Positions 1-30,390 of a DNA stretch of 64,000 bases are shown piece by piece. Position numbers and translations under genes: made by a program. The stretch's first letter is position 1. Every line of letters starts with the position of its first letter. The stretch comes from Bathymodiolus brooksi (Eukaryota; Mollusca; Bivalvia; Mytilida; Modiolidae), in the NCBI GenBank assembly GCA_963680875.1, contig OY804579.1, positions 80,651,095-80,715,094 of the forward strand. The letters are read 5' to 3'. The notes under the pieces are model-generated. The model worked only from the letters and a program-made list of their open reading frames with translations. It was not told where the DNA came from and made no database searches.

Positions 1-1700
1 TGTAGTCTTCAAAAACAACATTCCTCTCTTCGTTCAGATTCAACACCCAATATCACCACCACATGACATAGGGGTTTCTGAAAAGCTGATGAATGAAGAA
101 AATCTTGGAAACCAGGAAAGGGAGTGGGTCGGGTAACTGAAAACACGACACTTTTGCTTTTGGCCAACAATGAACAAAATGCAGACTAAGTTTGATTTGG
201 CGGAGTTTAATCCTACCCATTGTTGAAAAATGAGCCGAGAATGTGAAATGTTCATTTCTATGCTTTGATACTCCTTTCATTTGGCCAATTCTTTTCATAA
301 ATGTTACAAAGTTAATATGCACAAGATTCAAACAAAGCTTCATTTTTGGGATGCTGGCCTCACATGTTGTTTGAAAAGACGCCTATGACTACCAAAGTAT
401 GAATCTATCAAACTTGATTAAAATCATGGTTGTCATTTTTTATGGAAAGGTTTTCAACAGTAAAACTTCATTGTAGTGATTAAAAATCACATTGATCCAG
501 TTTTGAAAAGTAAAAGGGAACACCTATGTGTATACTAGGTGAGCGATTCAGGCTCCTGGAAGCCTATGTTTGTTTTCTATAAGGTTGATTAATTCAGTTC
601 AACAATTCACAACCAATGTAAAACTTTATGCATAAATGAGGGAAGAATAAGATAAATGTGGCAGCGACTTTCATTGCCACTGGACAAGTATTGTAAATAA
701 GGTTTTTGGGACGATAACAAAAAAGCATTGTGTAGCAGCTATAATGTACCACTGTTTCAAAATCTACAAAAGTGATTTTTATCGTTCAATAGTCGTGGCA
801 CTCTCAATACCCTATGGTGCTGTGTATCTTTGTGGACTGAACCACGGGGACTGTCCACATCTGCTCAACCACATGTATAAATAGGAACATCGTATATATT
901 TCTATTGTGATATTGCTCATTAAATATGAAATTGAAGTCTCATACCTTTTAATACTCCGGTTTCCTCCACCAATAAAACTGACCGCCACGATAGAACTGA
1001 AATATTGATGAAAGTGGCTTTAAACACCATCCAACCCCATACACTTAAATTGTGCTAATAAAAAACTATAATAAACAACCAGTCCATGACATTGGCAATT
1101 GAATGCGAAGGGAAAATAATATTTATATTACACTACGATAAGAAAACCTTTGTGTTCGCTTGATGTACTTTACTGACAAATGATCAGGGTTGCTCCTTGT
1201 ACCAATGTTTCCAGACAAAACAAAGTTGGTATCAGCAGGGTAATTATCCTATAGTGAAAACAACGTACTTATTTTATTGTGTATTTTTTTTTATTGAAAA
1301 GGTTAAAATGTACTGTTGGTGTATTGAAATATAAATTTATATTAAAATCTTAGTTTAGAAATGCTAAATATATATTATGGAATATTCCTTTATATTTCGA
1401 CTTTCATATAAGTACTATTTTTTTTTATGTAAAACAGAAATGATGTCTTTTAGATCTGGATAAAGCAATTCCTATCAGTATTTTTGACAGTTTTCAATAT
1501 CAAATTGTTGTAGTAAATCGATATTTATAAACTAACCTTTCATTGGTAATAATTTTTGCATATTTATGTTTATAAAAGAAAAAATTTCTGAAATCATGGC
1601 ATTTTCTTCGCACAAATATTATAAGTTGAATATATGTACAAATTTCTGGTATGTATTTAAAATGTCCATGTTAAAAGTGTTCTATAAAGTGTTTGACATT
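1..1700. other. 3' flank of receptor copy 1, no supported gene
   Basis: AT-rich DNA matching 25,412-27,125. A minus-strand frame near 343-53 is also open in copy 2, but its changes are non-conservative and no splice or start context supports it. A SINE tail lies at 951-1,035. Confidence 0.5.
951..1035 (+). repeat. SINE 3' tail fragment
   Basis: Carries the conserved SINE body segment (cggtttcctccaccaataaaactgacc... cut short here) ending in aaacaccatcc. Shared with 26,351-26,430. Confidence 0.65.
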
Positions 1701-1711
1701 TAAGAGTTATC

Positions 1712-1717
1712 TTTATT
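1712..1717 (-). promoter_or_regulatory. Poly(A) signal candidate, receptor copy 1
   Basis: AATAAA on the minus strand about 115 nt after the stop codon; conserved in copy 2 at 27,136-27,131. Confidence 0.4.
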
Positions 1718-1830
1718 TAGTTCCAGATTAATTTACCATAATATACAAAATGTTTATGATATATCTGTACAAAACAACTGAGGAATATTGAAGCCATAAA
1801 CACTATGGCCCCAACAAGCTATTGTCAATG

Positions 1831-19925
<18,095 letters not shown>

Positions 19926-19951
19926 GTTATATGAACATATGTTACACTAGT

Positions 19952-19963
19952 TATATATATATA
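19952..19963 (-). promoter_or_regulatory. TATA-like box upstream of receptor copy 1
   Basis: A TATATATATATA tract begins 27 nt upstream of the ATG and is kept at the same place in copy 2 (53,305-53,316) and copy 3 (62,805-62,818). If it is a real TATA box, transcription would start almost at the ATG. It may simply be an AT repeat. Confidence 0.3.
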
Positions 19964-20032
19964 GGCTTAATGAGATGTGAACGTACATCTATGTATTAAA
20001 TTGCAAGTATTAAAAGGAGGGAGTAATGCTTA

Positions 20033-20286
20033 GGGTTATGGTGTTTAATGCCACTTTCAACAATATTACATTTATATCGTGGCGGTCAGTCTTATTGGTG
20101 GAGGAAACCGGAGTACCTGGAGAAAAACACCGACCTGTCACAAGTCACTGACAAACTTTATCACAAAGTGTTGTATCAAGTACACCTCGCCTTAGCGGGA
20201 ATCGAACTCACAACGTTAGTGGTGGTAGGAACTGATTACATAGGTAGTTGTAAAATCCAACAACCATACGATCACGACCATGACAA
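20033..20286 (-). repeat. tRNA-derived SINE upstream of receptor exon 1
   Basis: Minus-strand full-length member, present in all three segment copies (53,392-53,640; 62,892-63,140), about 100 bp upstream of the receptor ATG. Confidence 0.72.
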
Positions 20287-21092
20287 CCATACCTCCAAAA
20301 AACAACAACGAAAAAACAAAGAAAAGCATTGATTTTAAGTACTCTACACAGTAATATCCTTTAGTAAATTATTATTTTACATGATTAGATATCGAATGGT
20401 TTATAAAGGAATTCATTCTTTCAATAAAATAAGTGAAAATATTTTCAATGTGTGCTCTGAATCATAATATATGTGACACGACGGATGCCATTAGTTGTTG
20501 TCATGATCCAGTTTGTGAGTAGTATGTCACAACTTACTCGTTTTTCTTATAACCCAGAGTACAATGACATAGCTTACTCATAATATGCTATATTCCACAG
20601 TAGATTGGTCTGGCATATACTCGGTTCTGCTATCAGCATTTTTACCTCTTTTTTAATTTTTTTTTATCTCATTCCGTAAAATTCAACTCTGTTGCAATAA
20701 CTATTTATCACTTGGTTGTGCTTATGCAAAGTTAGTAAATGTTATAAAGTCGGTTTGACTTCTATAAATCTTCAGATTTTAAAAAAAAAAAATCCAGTTT
20801 TCAAATCAACAATGTTTTTCCCTAGATGTTTGCTAATATATGATATATACGAACTCTGACAATTAATTTCAACATTTTTGGTCCATTATTAAAAAGATTA
20901 CCCATTAGGTCTCTATGTTAATTATATTTACTAATGTGTAAAAATCTGGTCATAGTTCGTGGTAATAGTGCTACTATCAAGAGGGATCGATAATAAGAAA
21001 TCTATCTAATGAGACCAGTCAATCTAAAAATTTACTTTTCTTTAAAAAACAAATATGATAACCGTGTCAAAAATTGCCAAGGAGATGGTTTG

Positions 21093-21358
21093 TTAGTTGC
21101 GTGGTAAAATATCCAGTAATATAATAAATAACATAACAGACACAAGAAGGATAACTCCAGTTATACCGATAGATACAGAAGACGGTCGAATGTCAGTCGC
21201 ACTAGTTTTAGTTTGCAAGAATGACGACGTATTTCGATGATCGATACTAAGTATAGAATGAAGGTCGTTTAATCTGTCTTGGAGTTCTTGTTGGCTCATA
21301 ACAGTCGACGAATTGCTACAGATACATTTGGAACACTCTATATATTGTACACTAACAC
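21093..21358 (-). CDS. Gene B copy 1, last exon: Cys cluster, helix and short tail
   Basis: Acceptor cttgtttctttcag| (very good), entered in phase 1, open for 87 codons to TAA at 21095-21093. Encodes CSKCIC, an acidic heptad-like stretch (QELQDRLNDLHSIL), RPSSVSIG, and one C-terminal hydrophobic helix ending LLDILPRN. C-terminal exons of this layout close many uncharacterised molluscan membrane proteins (from memory). It lies upstream of and parallel to the receptor. The 5' part of the gene is only partly visible. Confidence 0.55.
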
Positions 21359-21404
21359 CTGAAAGAAACAAGGTAAATATAGTTCATTAAGATAATTGTA
21401 AGAC

Positions 21405-21985
21405 AGGTTTGAAGATATCAAAGGGGGTAGATAAAGCCGTAAATCGAAGAACAGACAATACAGTGTCCGTATTATCTACAAAATGCACAGAAAAGATTGA
21501 GGAACAGGAACCCAATTGAAAACCGGGGAGGAACTTCGGACGGGTAAGCAGATCCTACTCCACTAGTGGTACAAGTCGTAAGACACAGATATTCCGCAAC
21601 GGTTAACGTCATGGCCACGAAACGTTGGAAGTGATGTCTTCAATTTAACAGCTAAGAACCCGAGGTTAAGTAGCTTCTGTGTTAGCAGCAGTTTTCTATG
21701 AAGCAAATTACACTTGAAAAATAGTTTAAAAATAAAAACATAGAAGTTACCGGGTTTGTAACTAGATTAACACGACGGGTGCCAGTAGTGGAGCAGGAAC
21801 TGCCTACCCTTCCGGAGCACCTGAGTTAACGCCCGATTTTTAATGGGGTTCGTGTTACTCGATCTTTTATTTTATATGCATGTTTTGTAGATCGTTGTTT
21901 GTCCTTTTGTACATTTTCTCCCCATTGTGTTGTCTGTTCGATATACGGATTCTGATTGCCCCTTTGGTATCTTCAAACATTTCTT
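21405..21985. mobile_element. Two retroelement ends in inverted orientation
   Basis: A minus-strand tail plus RT end (21,405-21,720) is followed by a plus-strand tail (21,765-21,985), making a head-to-head pair of the same family. Shared with 54,760-55,270, so it predates the duplication. Confidence 0.5.
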
Positions 21986-22722
21986 TGATTTGGTGTAACT
22001 GATGCGTTTCTGGAATAGCCTTAATCATGTACATTCATAGTCAACTAATGAATGAGTTTTAAACAGCATTGACAGGCAAATACTGTGAACTTGAACGAAA
22101 TAATAAACAGGAAAATAATCAAAATAAGCAAATTGTAATTTCTTCCATCCATCATTTGCATATACAACTGCTAGAACAGAGAATAATTGTATATTTCAGC
22201 TATTTGGTACCATGAGACACGAAAAAAAAGTTTGTTTTCGGTGAAAATGTACATTGGTCCGAACCCACATTATGTACTGTGAACTATGAAGTTGTTTAAA
22301 AAGTTATCATGATGAATACATGATACGAATGAAAATTGCTCACTTGACACAAGGACATATACACAGCCACTACTTGACATTAAACAAAATTTACAATTCA
22401 TTGATAAATTCCTAAGAGATGAAAAAATCCGTCTTTGTTATATTGTTGATGCCAGCAACCATAATATGTAGATAGCTATAGACCATAGAATTACGGATGT
22501 CACCCGTTTGTAAACTTGAAGAATTCCAACTCTAACAGAGGTCAGGCCATTTAATAAAAGAAAACTAGATATTAAAAAAAAATTACGACCGATTACTGGA
22601 CAATTGAACTAAAAGGTATACATTTTATTTAGTTGGTAAGTGTCTGACATTTATTTGTGATGTCCAACGATGCACCTGCCAAGTTTTCTTTTTATTAAAT
22701 ATGCTAATTATTCTGTGCGGAC

Positions 22723-22836
22723 CTGCAATGTCATGGTCGCTCCACAATAGAAGTCGAATATTTCTGGGGACGTCACAATAGTATGGTTTAGTGAAGTATG
22801 ATCGTCTGCTCTCCAATAGATTATACGGTGGAGAAA
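22723..22836 (-). CDS. Gene B copy 1, probable internal exon
   Basis: 114 nt, phase 1-1, acceptor cctacctaatag|, donor CATTGCAG|gtccgc. Encodes PYNLLESRRSYFTKPYYCDV and LWSDHDIA. Copy 2 keeps the length and frame inside these limits but loses the frame by a 1-nt indel just past the donor, which supports this exon edge. Joins in frame to the last exon. Function unknown. Confidence 0.45.
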
Positions 22837-23054
22837 CTATTAGGTAGGTCTCCATCCATAAATACCGCAAAGGTCAAGCGAACACCGTACACGAAAAAAT
22901 GAACCGATTTGTTTACATTTTTGCCGAAAAATGCATAAGAAGCCTTCTCTTTATTATATAACAGTGACACTAATTTTTCCATATTGACCCTACATTTTAT
23001 TCATTGAACGTCTAGTGCCTGTGGTCTGGTCGAATTTGGCGTTCAAAGGTCACT

Positions 23055-23577
23055 TCATGTGAGAAACAGGCTACTGGACCAGGGCTATAAAAAGATTCGC
23101 CTTATTCGATCTCTTATAAAGTTTATATTTCGATACCAAGATCTTGTCGAAATATATTCCGTCTCTGCAGAAAAGATTATAAACGATGGATTTTCATATT
23201 GTGAAAATGTATAAAGATAAGGTAGACAACAAAAATGTCAAAAATATCAATGTGTGACGTAAAAGTGTCTTTGACATTTACTTCACTGAGTTTGGTGCTG
23301 TTTTGACAACTGTTTTACCTGTTTTGTTCAAGTATTGTTATAAATACTGTTATAGTGACAGCCGGAAACTTTGAGCCGTAATGAAAGCGGGAGATTTGGC
23401 GCTTTAAAATCTGATTCAACCCACCATTTCTTTTGAAATGCTTGTACCAAGTCAGGGTCATTACGGTTTTCACAGTTTTCCGGTTGTTGACTGATTTTGT
23501 CTGTTTATATAATTATGAGTTTTGACTTTCCCTTTGTAAGATTGCTCGGAGTTCGGTAATTTTGTTATTACCCTTAT
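23055..23577 (+). mobile_element. ~520-bp copy 1-specific insertion
   Basis: Interrupts sequence that is continuous in copy 2 (at about 56,283). Its last ~135 bp match 15,638-15,778, so both are ends of one element family. Confidence 0.5.
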
Positions 23578-23579
23578 TC

Positions 23580-24110
23580 CTGTTTACAACAGAAATGACA
23601 GGTTACTTAATTGTTCTAGAGCAATTCGCTATGCCCACGCGATACGAATCAAAATTTAATAATGTATTAATAATGAGAGATAGTGCCAAATACTTCAAAG
23701 GCAATGAAGTCTTTAATATTCGATTCCTGTTCCAAGTAAAAAATTACCGGAAGTTCCAAAACTAAAATCGAAGTACTGTGACCGAATAGTCACGAAGTAG
23801 ATTACGCAGTATGAAATCGATAGTAATACCCATCTTCTCGGGGAAACAGCCATCTGCACAGTGGTCATGTTTCTAATTTTGACATTTATATTTCCTAACC
23901 AGGGACATACAATCATTACGTATAGAATCGAATATTTGTTATTCCCCATGGACTGCATTGATATCAATTTCTCTGTCATCATTTCATCAGATATCTACGA
24001 CTGGGTCAATACCTCTGATGGTGGAGTATTAGTCCCCGAGAGTATCATCCGCCCAGTAGTCAGTGCTTCGGCACTGACATGGTTTATTAGATATATTTAT
24101 TACTGAAAGC
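23580..24110. other. Region with ORFs open in both copies, coding status unclear
   Basis: Plus-strand frames (PTRYESKFNNVLIMRD..., IEYLLFPMDCIDINF...) and a minus-strand frame are all open and conserved with copy 2 (56,285-56,815). A minus-strand acceptor (ctttcag| at ~24,102) leads to a short Cys-containing frame. No consistent gene model. Confidence 0.3.
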
Positions 24111-24459
24111 TACAGTTCCTAAATAATGTGATTATTAATAAAACTAAGGTTCTCCTCCCTCAGGCATACGTGACCTTAGCCGATTATTATTTGGCTTTCC
24201 AATCTTTCGATTTTGTCCGTACCTGATGAAGGTTATTCCAGAAACGTGTTGTGCGCACTAAATTTGATATCTACGTTTTTATAATTCAGACTTATATACA
24301 GAGTTAGAAGCAGTGAAGGAGCTTCATCACATTTTTAACCTTTTAGAACTTCCCAGAGACCTTTAGCTTTATTAGTAGTGTTAATCTTGAAATTTGTTTA
24401 ATTTAGCCGCACTTTCCTTTTTTTTGATCGTTTCTTAAACTTTAAATTTATGACGGGGT

Positions 24460-24566
24460 TAGGGTTATGGTTATGGTGTTTAACGCCACTTTCAACAATA
24501 TTTCAGTTATATCGTGGCGGTCAGTTTTATTGGTGAAGGAAACCGAAGTACCTGGAGAAAACCAAT
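24460..24566 (-). repeat. Truncated SINE at duplication breakpoint, copy 1
   Basis: The SINE tail and body stop abruptly at gagaaaaccaat; homology to copy 2 ends at the same base. Confidence 0.7.
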
Positions 24567-25085
24567 GAAGCATACGAAGTTTATACACATTCGATAAGCA
24601 TTGCCCAGTTTCGCTATCATAATTCCGTGTTTTATCGTGAATTCTTTTCAAACGATTTATTCTCTTTCTTTGATTAATTTATCAATTTCCTTGTCTCAAA
24701 AACTTTAAAATATTTCACCTTTCTAAATTTCCCAATAACGTCTAAAACAGCCTCGTTGATGGCATTTTTTCATATTGACCAGGCTAATTTTACATCAGCA
24801 GTATTCCGGTTATTAAATTTAACCTTCTCAAACTTGATTTTTATGCATTCCTGAAACATAGGCCAATCGGTTTCCTCTTTTATTTTCCATTAAAACTTGG
24901 GGGAGCATTTACTACCCTTTTGTTTTCCTTTTGTATATGACTTGTATTGAATACGATTTGTATAATGAAATGGTCACTATGAATATAGAATAATCCACCC
25001 TTGTCGATAATAACACGTTTTACACCTTTACAAATGTCATTTGATAACTGTACATAATTGATCGCAGACATTTGATAATTAAGGA
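24567..25085 (-). mobile_element. LINE ORF2 fragment in the spacer
   Basis: The minus strand encodes stretches such as NRLKRIHDKTRNYDSETGQC and NYVQLSNDICKGVKR that resemble the endonuclease-to-RT linker of non-LTR ORF2 proteins. Broken by stops. Absent from copy 2 at the equivalent point. Confidence 0.4.
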
Positions 25086-25111
25086 TGCGCATAAAGAACC
25101 AATTACAATTA

Positions 25112-25362
25112 GGGGCAGTGGTGGCCGTGATCGTACGGTAGTAGGATTTACAACTACCTATGCAATCAGTGCCTATCATCACTGTTGTTGTGAGTTCGAA
25201 TCTCAATCAGGGCGAGGTGTAAAGCATTATGTGATAAAGTTTGTCAGTGACTAGCGACAGGTCGGTGGTTTTCTCCGGGTCCTCCGGTTTCCTCCACCAA
25301 TAAAACTGACCACCACGATATAACGGAAATATTGTTGAAAGTGGCGTTAAACACCATCAAAC
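25112..25362 (+). repeat. tRNA-derived SINE between copies 1 and 2
   Basis: Near-complete member with clear A box (tacggtagtagg) and B box (gagttcgaatctc), located in the ~0.85 kb spacer that separates the duplicates. Confidence 0.72.
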
Positions 25363-27263
25363 AAATTGCTTTTGTTTGTTTGTTTTATACGGATACTTTA
25401 CAGGAATGATATGTGGTCTTCAAAAACAACATTCCTCTCTTCGTTCAGATTTAACACCCAATATGACCACCACATCACATAGTGGTTTCTGATAAGATGA
25501 TGAATGAAGAAAATCTTGGAAACCAGGAAAGGGAGTGGATCGGGTAACTGAAAACACGACACTTTTTCTTTTGGCCTACTATGAACAAAATGCAGACTAA
25601 GTTTGATTTGGCGGAGTTTAATTCTACTCATTGTTGAAAAATGAGCCGAGAATGTAGAATGTTCATTTCTATGCTTTGATACTCCTTTCATTTGGCCAAT
25701 TCTTTTCATAAATGTTACAAAGTTAATATGCACAAAATTCAAACAAAGCTTCATTTTTGGGATGTTGGCCTCACATGGTGTTTGAAAAGACGCCTATGAC
25801 TACCAAGGTATGAATCTATCAAACCTGACTAAAATCAATTAAGGAAAGGTTTTCAACAGTATAACTTCATTGTAGTGATTAAATAGCTCATTGATTCAGT
25901 TGTGAAAAGTAAAAGGGAACACTTATTTGTATACTAGATGAGCGATTCAGGCTCCTGGAAGCCTATGTTTGTTTTCTATAAGGTTGATTAATTGAGTTCA
26001 ACGATTCACAACAAAGGTAAAACTTTATGCATAAATAAGGGAAGAATAAGATAAATGGGGCAGCGACTTTCATTGCCACTGGACAAGTAATGTAAATAAG
26101 GTTATTGGGACGATAACAAACAAGCATTGTCTAGCAGCTACAATGTACCACTATTTCAAAATCTACAAAAGTGATCTTTAACGTACAATAGTCGTGGCAC
26201 TCTCAATACCCTATGGTGCTGTGTATCTTTTTGGACTCAACCACGGGGACTGTTACATCTGCTCAGCCACATGTATAAATAGGAACATCGTATATTTTTC
26301 TATTGTGATATCGCTCATAAAGCTTGAAATTGAAGTCTCATACTTTTTAATACCCCCGTTTCCTCCAACAATAAAGCTGACCGCCACGATAGAACTGAAA
26401 TATTGATGAAAGTGGCGTTAAACACCATCCACCCCCATACACTTAAATTGTGCTAATAAAAAACTATAATAAACAACCAGTCCATGACATTGCCAATTGA
26501 ATACGAAGGGAAAATAATATTTATATTACACTACGATAGGAAAACATATTTGTTCGCTTGATTTACTTTGCTGACAAATGACCAGGGTTGCTCCTTGTAA
26601 CAATGTTTCCAGACACAAAAAAAGTTGGTATCAGCAGGGTAATTATCCTATAGTGAAAACAACGTATTTATTTTATTGTATATTTTGTTTTATTAAAAAG
26701 GTTAAGATGTACTGTTGGTGTATTGAAATATAAATATTAAAATCTTAGTTTAAAAATGCTAAATATATATTATGGAACATTTCTTTATATTTTGACTTTC
26801 ATATAAGTACTATTTTTTTTATGTAAAACAGAAAGGATGTCTTAAATCTGGATAAAACAATTCCTATCAGTATTTTTGACAGTTTTCAATATCAAATTGT
26901 TGTAGTAAGTCGATACTTATAAACTAAACTTTCAATAGTAATAATTTTTGCATATTTATGTTTATAAAACCACAAAATTCTGAAATCATGGCATTTTCTT
27001 CACACAAATAGTAGAACATATGCTTAAGAAAACAGCGAAGTGCGTTGAATATATGTACACATTTCTGGTTTGTATTTAAAATGTCCATGTTAAAAGTGTT
27101 CTATAAAGTGTTTGACATTTAAGAGTTATTTTTATTTAATTCCAAATTAATTTACTATAATATACAAAATGTTCATGATATATCTGTACAAAACAACTGA
27201 AGAATATTGAAGCCATAAACACTATGGCCCCAACAAGCTATTGTCAATGTTAATCAATTTGTT

Positions 27264-27452
27264 CTATTTCACCTCTTCATATATATCGTGAGATAATTCT
27301 TCCATGCCAACAATGTCGTGATGCTGATCCCAGGCTGCTACATAACCGTCACCATCATCTTGTCGATGAATATCGACACGTGCTAATGTTGCAGCGTGTT
27401 TGTTAGTGATGTGCTTGTTGGAAGAACGTTGACGAATCGCTTGCTTGATCTT
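27264..27452 (-). CDS. Receptor copy 2, last exon: cytoplasmic tail
   Basis: 189 nt including the stop (TAG at 27266-27264), so the tail ends ...HDIYEEVK, six residues shorter than copy 1 counting from EEV. Otherwise only K/Q and E/A replacements. Confidence 0.68.
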   Translation of the reverse strand, partial: KIKQAIRQRSSNKHITNKHAATLARVDIHRQDDGDGYVAAWDQHHDIVGMEELSHDIYEEVK

Positions 27453-28069
27453 CTGAAATCAAATATAATACAAAGTGACTTTATTGCACTATTATTTGTT
27501 CGGCAGAAAGTGTCATTGCATAATTATGAGTGAGTGAGTGAGTGAGTGGTTGGTGTTTTTTTAGCTATATCATGGCGAAAAAAAGGATAATTTTCAATAA
27601 GATGATGATGAGGTTCGTTTTTATACTAGATTAACATGCTTAGTTGGATTTATTTTTAGAGTGCCACCTCACTGGAACAACAGTCCGCAGATATACACGT
27701 CGGCCCACTCGGACACATTATCTTGATTCCGAGCCAACCAAGCATATCTATGACTTTCTACTTGAGTATTTGAGATTTTTCAGCATATACATTGGATTAT
27801 CCGATAAGCCTCGGTTAAGCACATACATGTACGTGAACAGTTATAATGATTCGATGATCATGATGAATTTGCCACTCATGCCATTTTTTCTTTTAGCCAT
27901 TGTTTTTTTGTCAATCTTCGATTTATTGCATCTGATTACTCCTTTGGTTTCTTCAAACTGTTTTAACTTCACTATTATCACTGCATACATATTGGTAATG
28001 CATCGGATATTCAAGCGAAGACTTAGCGAAGGGTGTCGTTCGTGTAATCTGTCACGTTTGTTACACATG

Positions 28070-28072
<3 letters not shown>

Positions 28073-28121
<49 letters not shown>
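28073..28121. repeat. (CT)n microsatellite, copy 2
   Basis: Single CT tract corresponding to the duplicated tracts of copy 1. Confidence 0.85.
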
Positions 28122-28124
<3 letters not shown>

Positions 28125-28337
28125 TATCTACTGTTCCATTGATGTAACCCGTTGTGCGTAACGTCGAAACCGTTTTACACTTATTAATATAGTGGTGATT
28201 TTAATTAATACTCGTGAAAAAGTTTGTCATAAACTCACTAAATACATTTATTATGGAATGAATCAATACAGAACAAATGGGGGTAGTGAAAATTTGTTTA
28301 AAAAAGACCTATAATATTATATATTTAATATATTTAC

Positions 28338-28417
28338 CTTAATACGACAACAAGCCATCATGACTACAATACATAACACCAGTAATACGACACTTACAAC
28401 TACCGGTATAATCACTA
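28338..28417 (-). CDS. Receptor copy 2, exon 9: transmembrane helix
   Basis: 80 nt, two codons longer than copy 1 (a Pro-Val insertion at the outer edge of the helix), donor AAG|gtaaat. Ends CCRIK. Confidence 0.66.
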
Positions 28418-28490
28418 CTGCAAAAAATAAATAAACGTAATTAGCATAAAATTGCAATACCACATAATACAAGAGGTACAATAGCAGGGC

Positions 28491-28754
28491 AGCTGAGGGC
28501 ATGATCGTATGGTAGCTGGATTTACAACTACCTGTGCAATCATTGCCTATGACCACTAAAGTTGTGAGTTCGAGCCTCGTTCATGATGTGGTATACTCGA
28601 TACAACTTTATGTGATAAAGTTTATCAGTGACTTGCGACAGGTCAGTGGTTTTCTCAGGTACTCCGGTTTCCTCCACTAATAAAACTGACAGCCACGATA
28701 TAGCTGAAATATTGTTGAAAGTGACGATAAATATCATAACCCTAACCCTAACCT
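28491..28754 (+). repeat. tRNA-derived SINE (orthologous insertion in copy 2)
   Basis: Same site and structure as 3,440-3,702, so it predates the duplication. The ccctaaccctaacc tail is a SINE tail, not telomeric. Confidence 0.75.
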
Positions 28755-29317
28755 CTATTATTATATAGGTAAAACACACAATACAACAACAACAACAAAA
28801 ACACCAAACAAGTTCTCTGAATATCATGTCCCAATTTACAAATCCAGTATTTGAAAGAAATAGTTCTAATCATCTAACTTAAGATCGTGACAATTAGTTA
28901 ATACCCAGACAAATAACACGTAATGGTCCGTTTATTTAGGAAAGGGAACACCAAAGTTGAAGAAAGTGTCTCCATTAATATCCATCTGACTTCTAAAATA
29001 TAAAAGTATACCAAGCAATAACAAGACACGTGAGACGGACTACCATCAATAATAAGAAAATTCCTGTGAAGGAGTCCGAATTGTCTGCTACACATTTAGT
29101 GTCCGTTATTAAGGGACATAATCATCACAGGTTCCTAAGGAGAAGTCACGCCCTTCATCAAGCCCTTCGTCAAGCCATAGGTGGAATGTCAATAATAACA
29201 TCATAAAAACAAATGAGTTATTATCCCAGAAATTCTGTATGTATTGTTGGTTTTCATTTTCAGCCATCTTGTTTCATTTCAATATGTCAGTTGTTTTCAG
29301 TTATATAGTCCCAACAA

Positions 29318-29358
<41 letters not shown>

Positions 29359-29360
29359 TG
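29318..29360. repeat. (TG)n microsatellite, copy 2
   Basis: Expanded version of the same tract. Confidence 0.8.
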
Positions 29361-29707
29361 AAAGAGGGGAAGTTTTAGAAGTGGACTGCACAGTGAGGGG
29401 AGCAAGTATTCGGTGTGGTTTGGAAGCGGGAGATGGGGAGGAAGTATTGGGTGGGGATGGTGGAACAAGTTTTCAATACTATCAAATAAAAAAGAAAAAA
29501 GAAAAAATAATTATATCCTTATTATACCATTGTCTGATTGGACAATAATTTATTTTGCTTCCATACTAGAAATTCAGTTATTTCTTCAATTTTGGCTCTC
29601 AGAAGTAGTTGCACCCTTAACCCCTGTCTCAAACACCCCTGTTTGTGTGTCTGGTCCGTGTACACTCGTTATATCATTAAGTTTATATTTGATGTACCCT
29701 TATATAC

Positions 29708-29761
29708 CTGGTTTACTGTTTTTATCATCGTTGTCAATAGTCAAAGTAGTCAAACCTGATT
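29708..29761 (-). CDS. Receptor copy 2, exon 8: shortened stalk
   Basis: 54 nt, phase 1-1; the copy 1 exons are 99 nt. A 45-nt in-frame internal loss leaves SGLTTLTIDNDDKNSKP. Only one stalk exon exists here because copy 2 has a single ~1.13 kb unit. Confidence 0.6.
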
Positions 29762-30141
29762 CTGGAATAGAATGAAAGCACAAAATACTACACTAGCTGA
29801 ACATTTCCAAAATCTAGTCTAAAAATCGTAGAGGATAATATATACCCCTAGCACACATATACATGACCACTCACCTTCCTTGCTTGGTATAAACACTTCA
29901 AATAAAATGGGCGGAGTTGAGCTAATTTTATGTGCCCAAACCTCCTAAAACCATGAGTGTATGGCCATATACTTTAGTTGATTTGTGGAAATACTTGTAT
30001 TTGCATGCACAATAAACGTCTCATTATACAACTGAATATGTATGTGTCCAAGACGCATCCAACTGATTTTGCATAGACAAAAACACACGACGGATACTTG
30101 GATAAATTTTTACCTCTTCGAATAACCTGGTCTTGTTGTAT

Positions 30142-30390
30142 TCACTTATCATTTTTGCTTAGACTGCTCTTTGGTTCTTTCTCTAATGACTTTAGGCATT
30201 TTACTCTAAGTTTGACAGTTCTACTGTATTTGTTTTGGCATTCACGATTTGACCAATCTTTTGCTCTTTCTTCTATAGCTATAACCTTTGTAATAGATCC
30301 AAGAAATCCACATTGAGCGATGCCGAATATTACTAAGGTCCTTAAAACACATGTTGACCGATACAATAAAGTAAAAAACAAAAATACCAT
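30142..30390 (-). other. Conserved Cys-containing ORF, copy 2
   Basis: Counterpart of the frame at 6,309-6,536; ends KNDK and stop, earlier than copy 1. Confidence 0.22.

Noticed and set aside
53..343. 96-codon minus-strand ORF, also open in copy 2
   Set aside because: Replacements between copies are mostly non-conservative and no splice, promoter or domain evidence was found.
22625..22870. Full 81-codon ORF as one coding unit
   Set aside because: Copy 2 loses the frame downstream of the predicted donor; only the 114-nt part is supported.
28738..28754. Telomere-like ccctaaccctaacc
   Set aside because: It is the variable tail of the SINE at 28,491-28,754.
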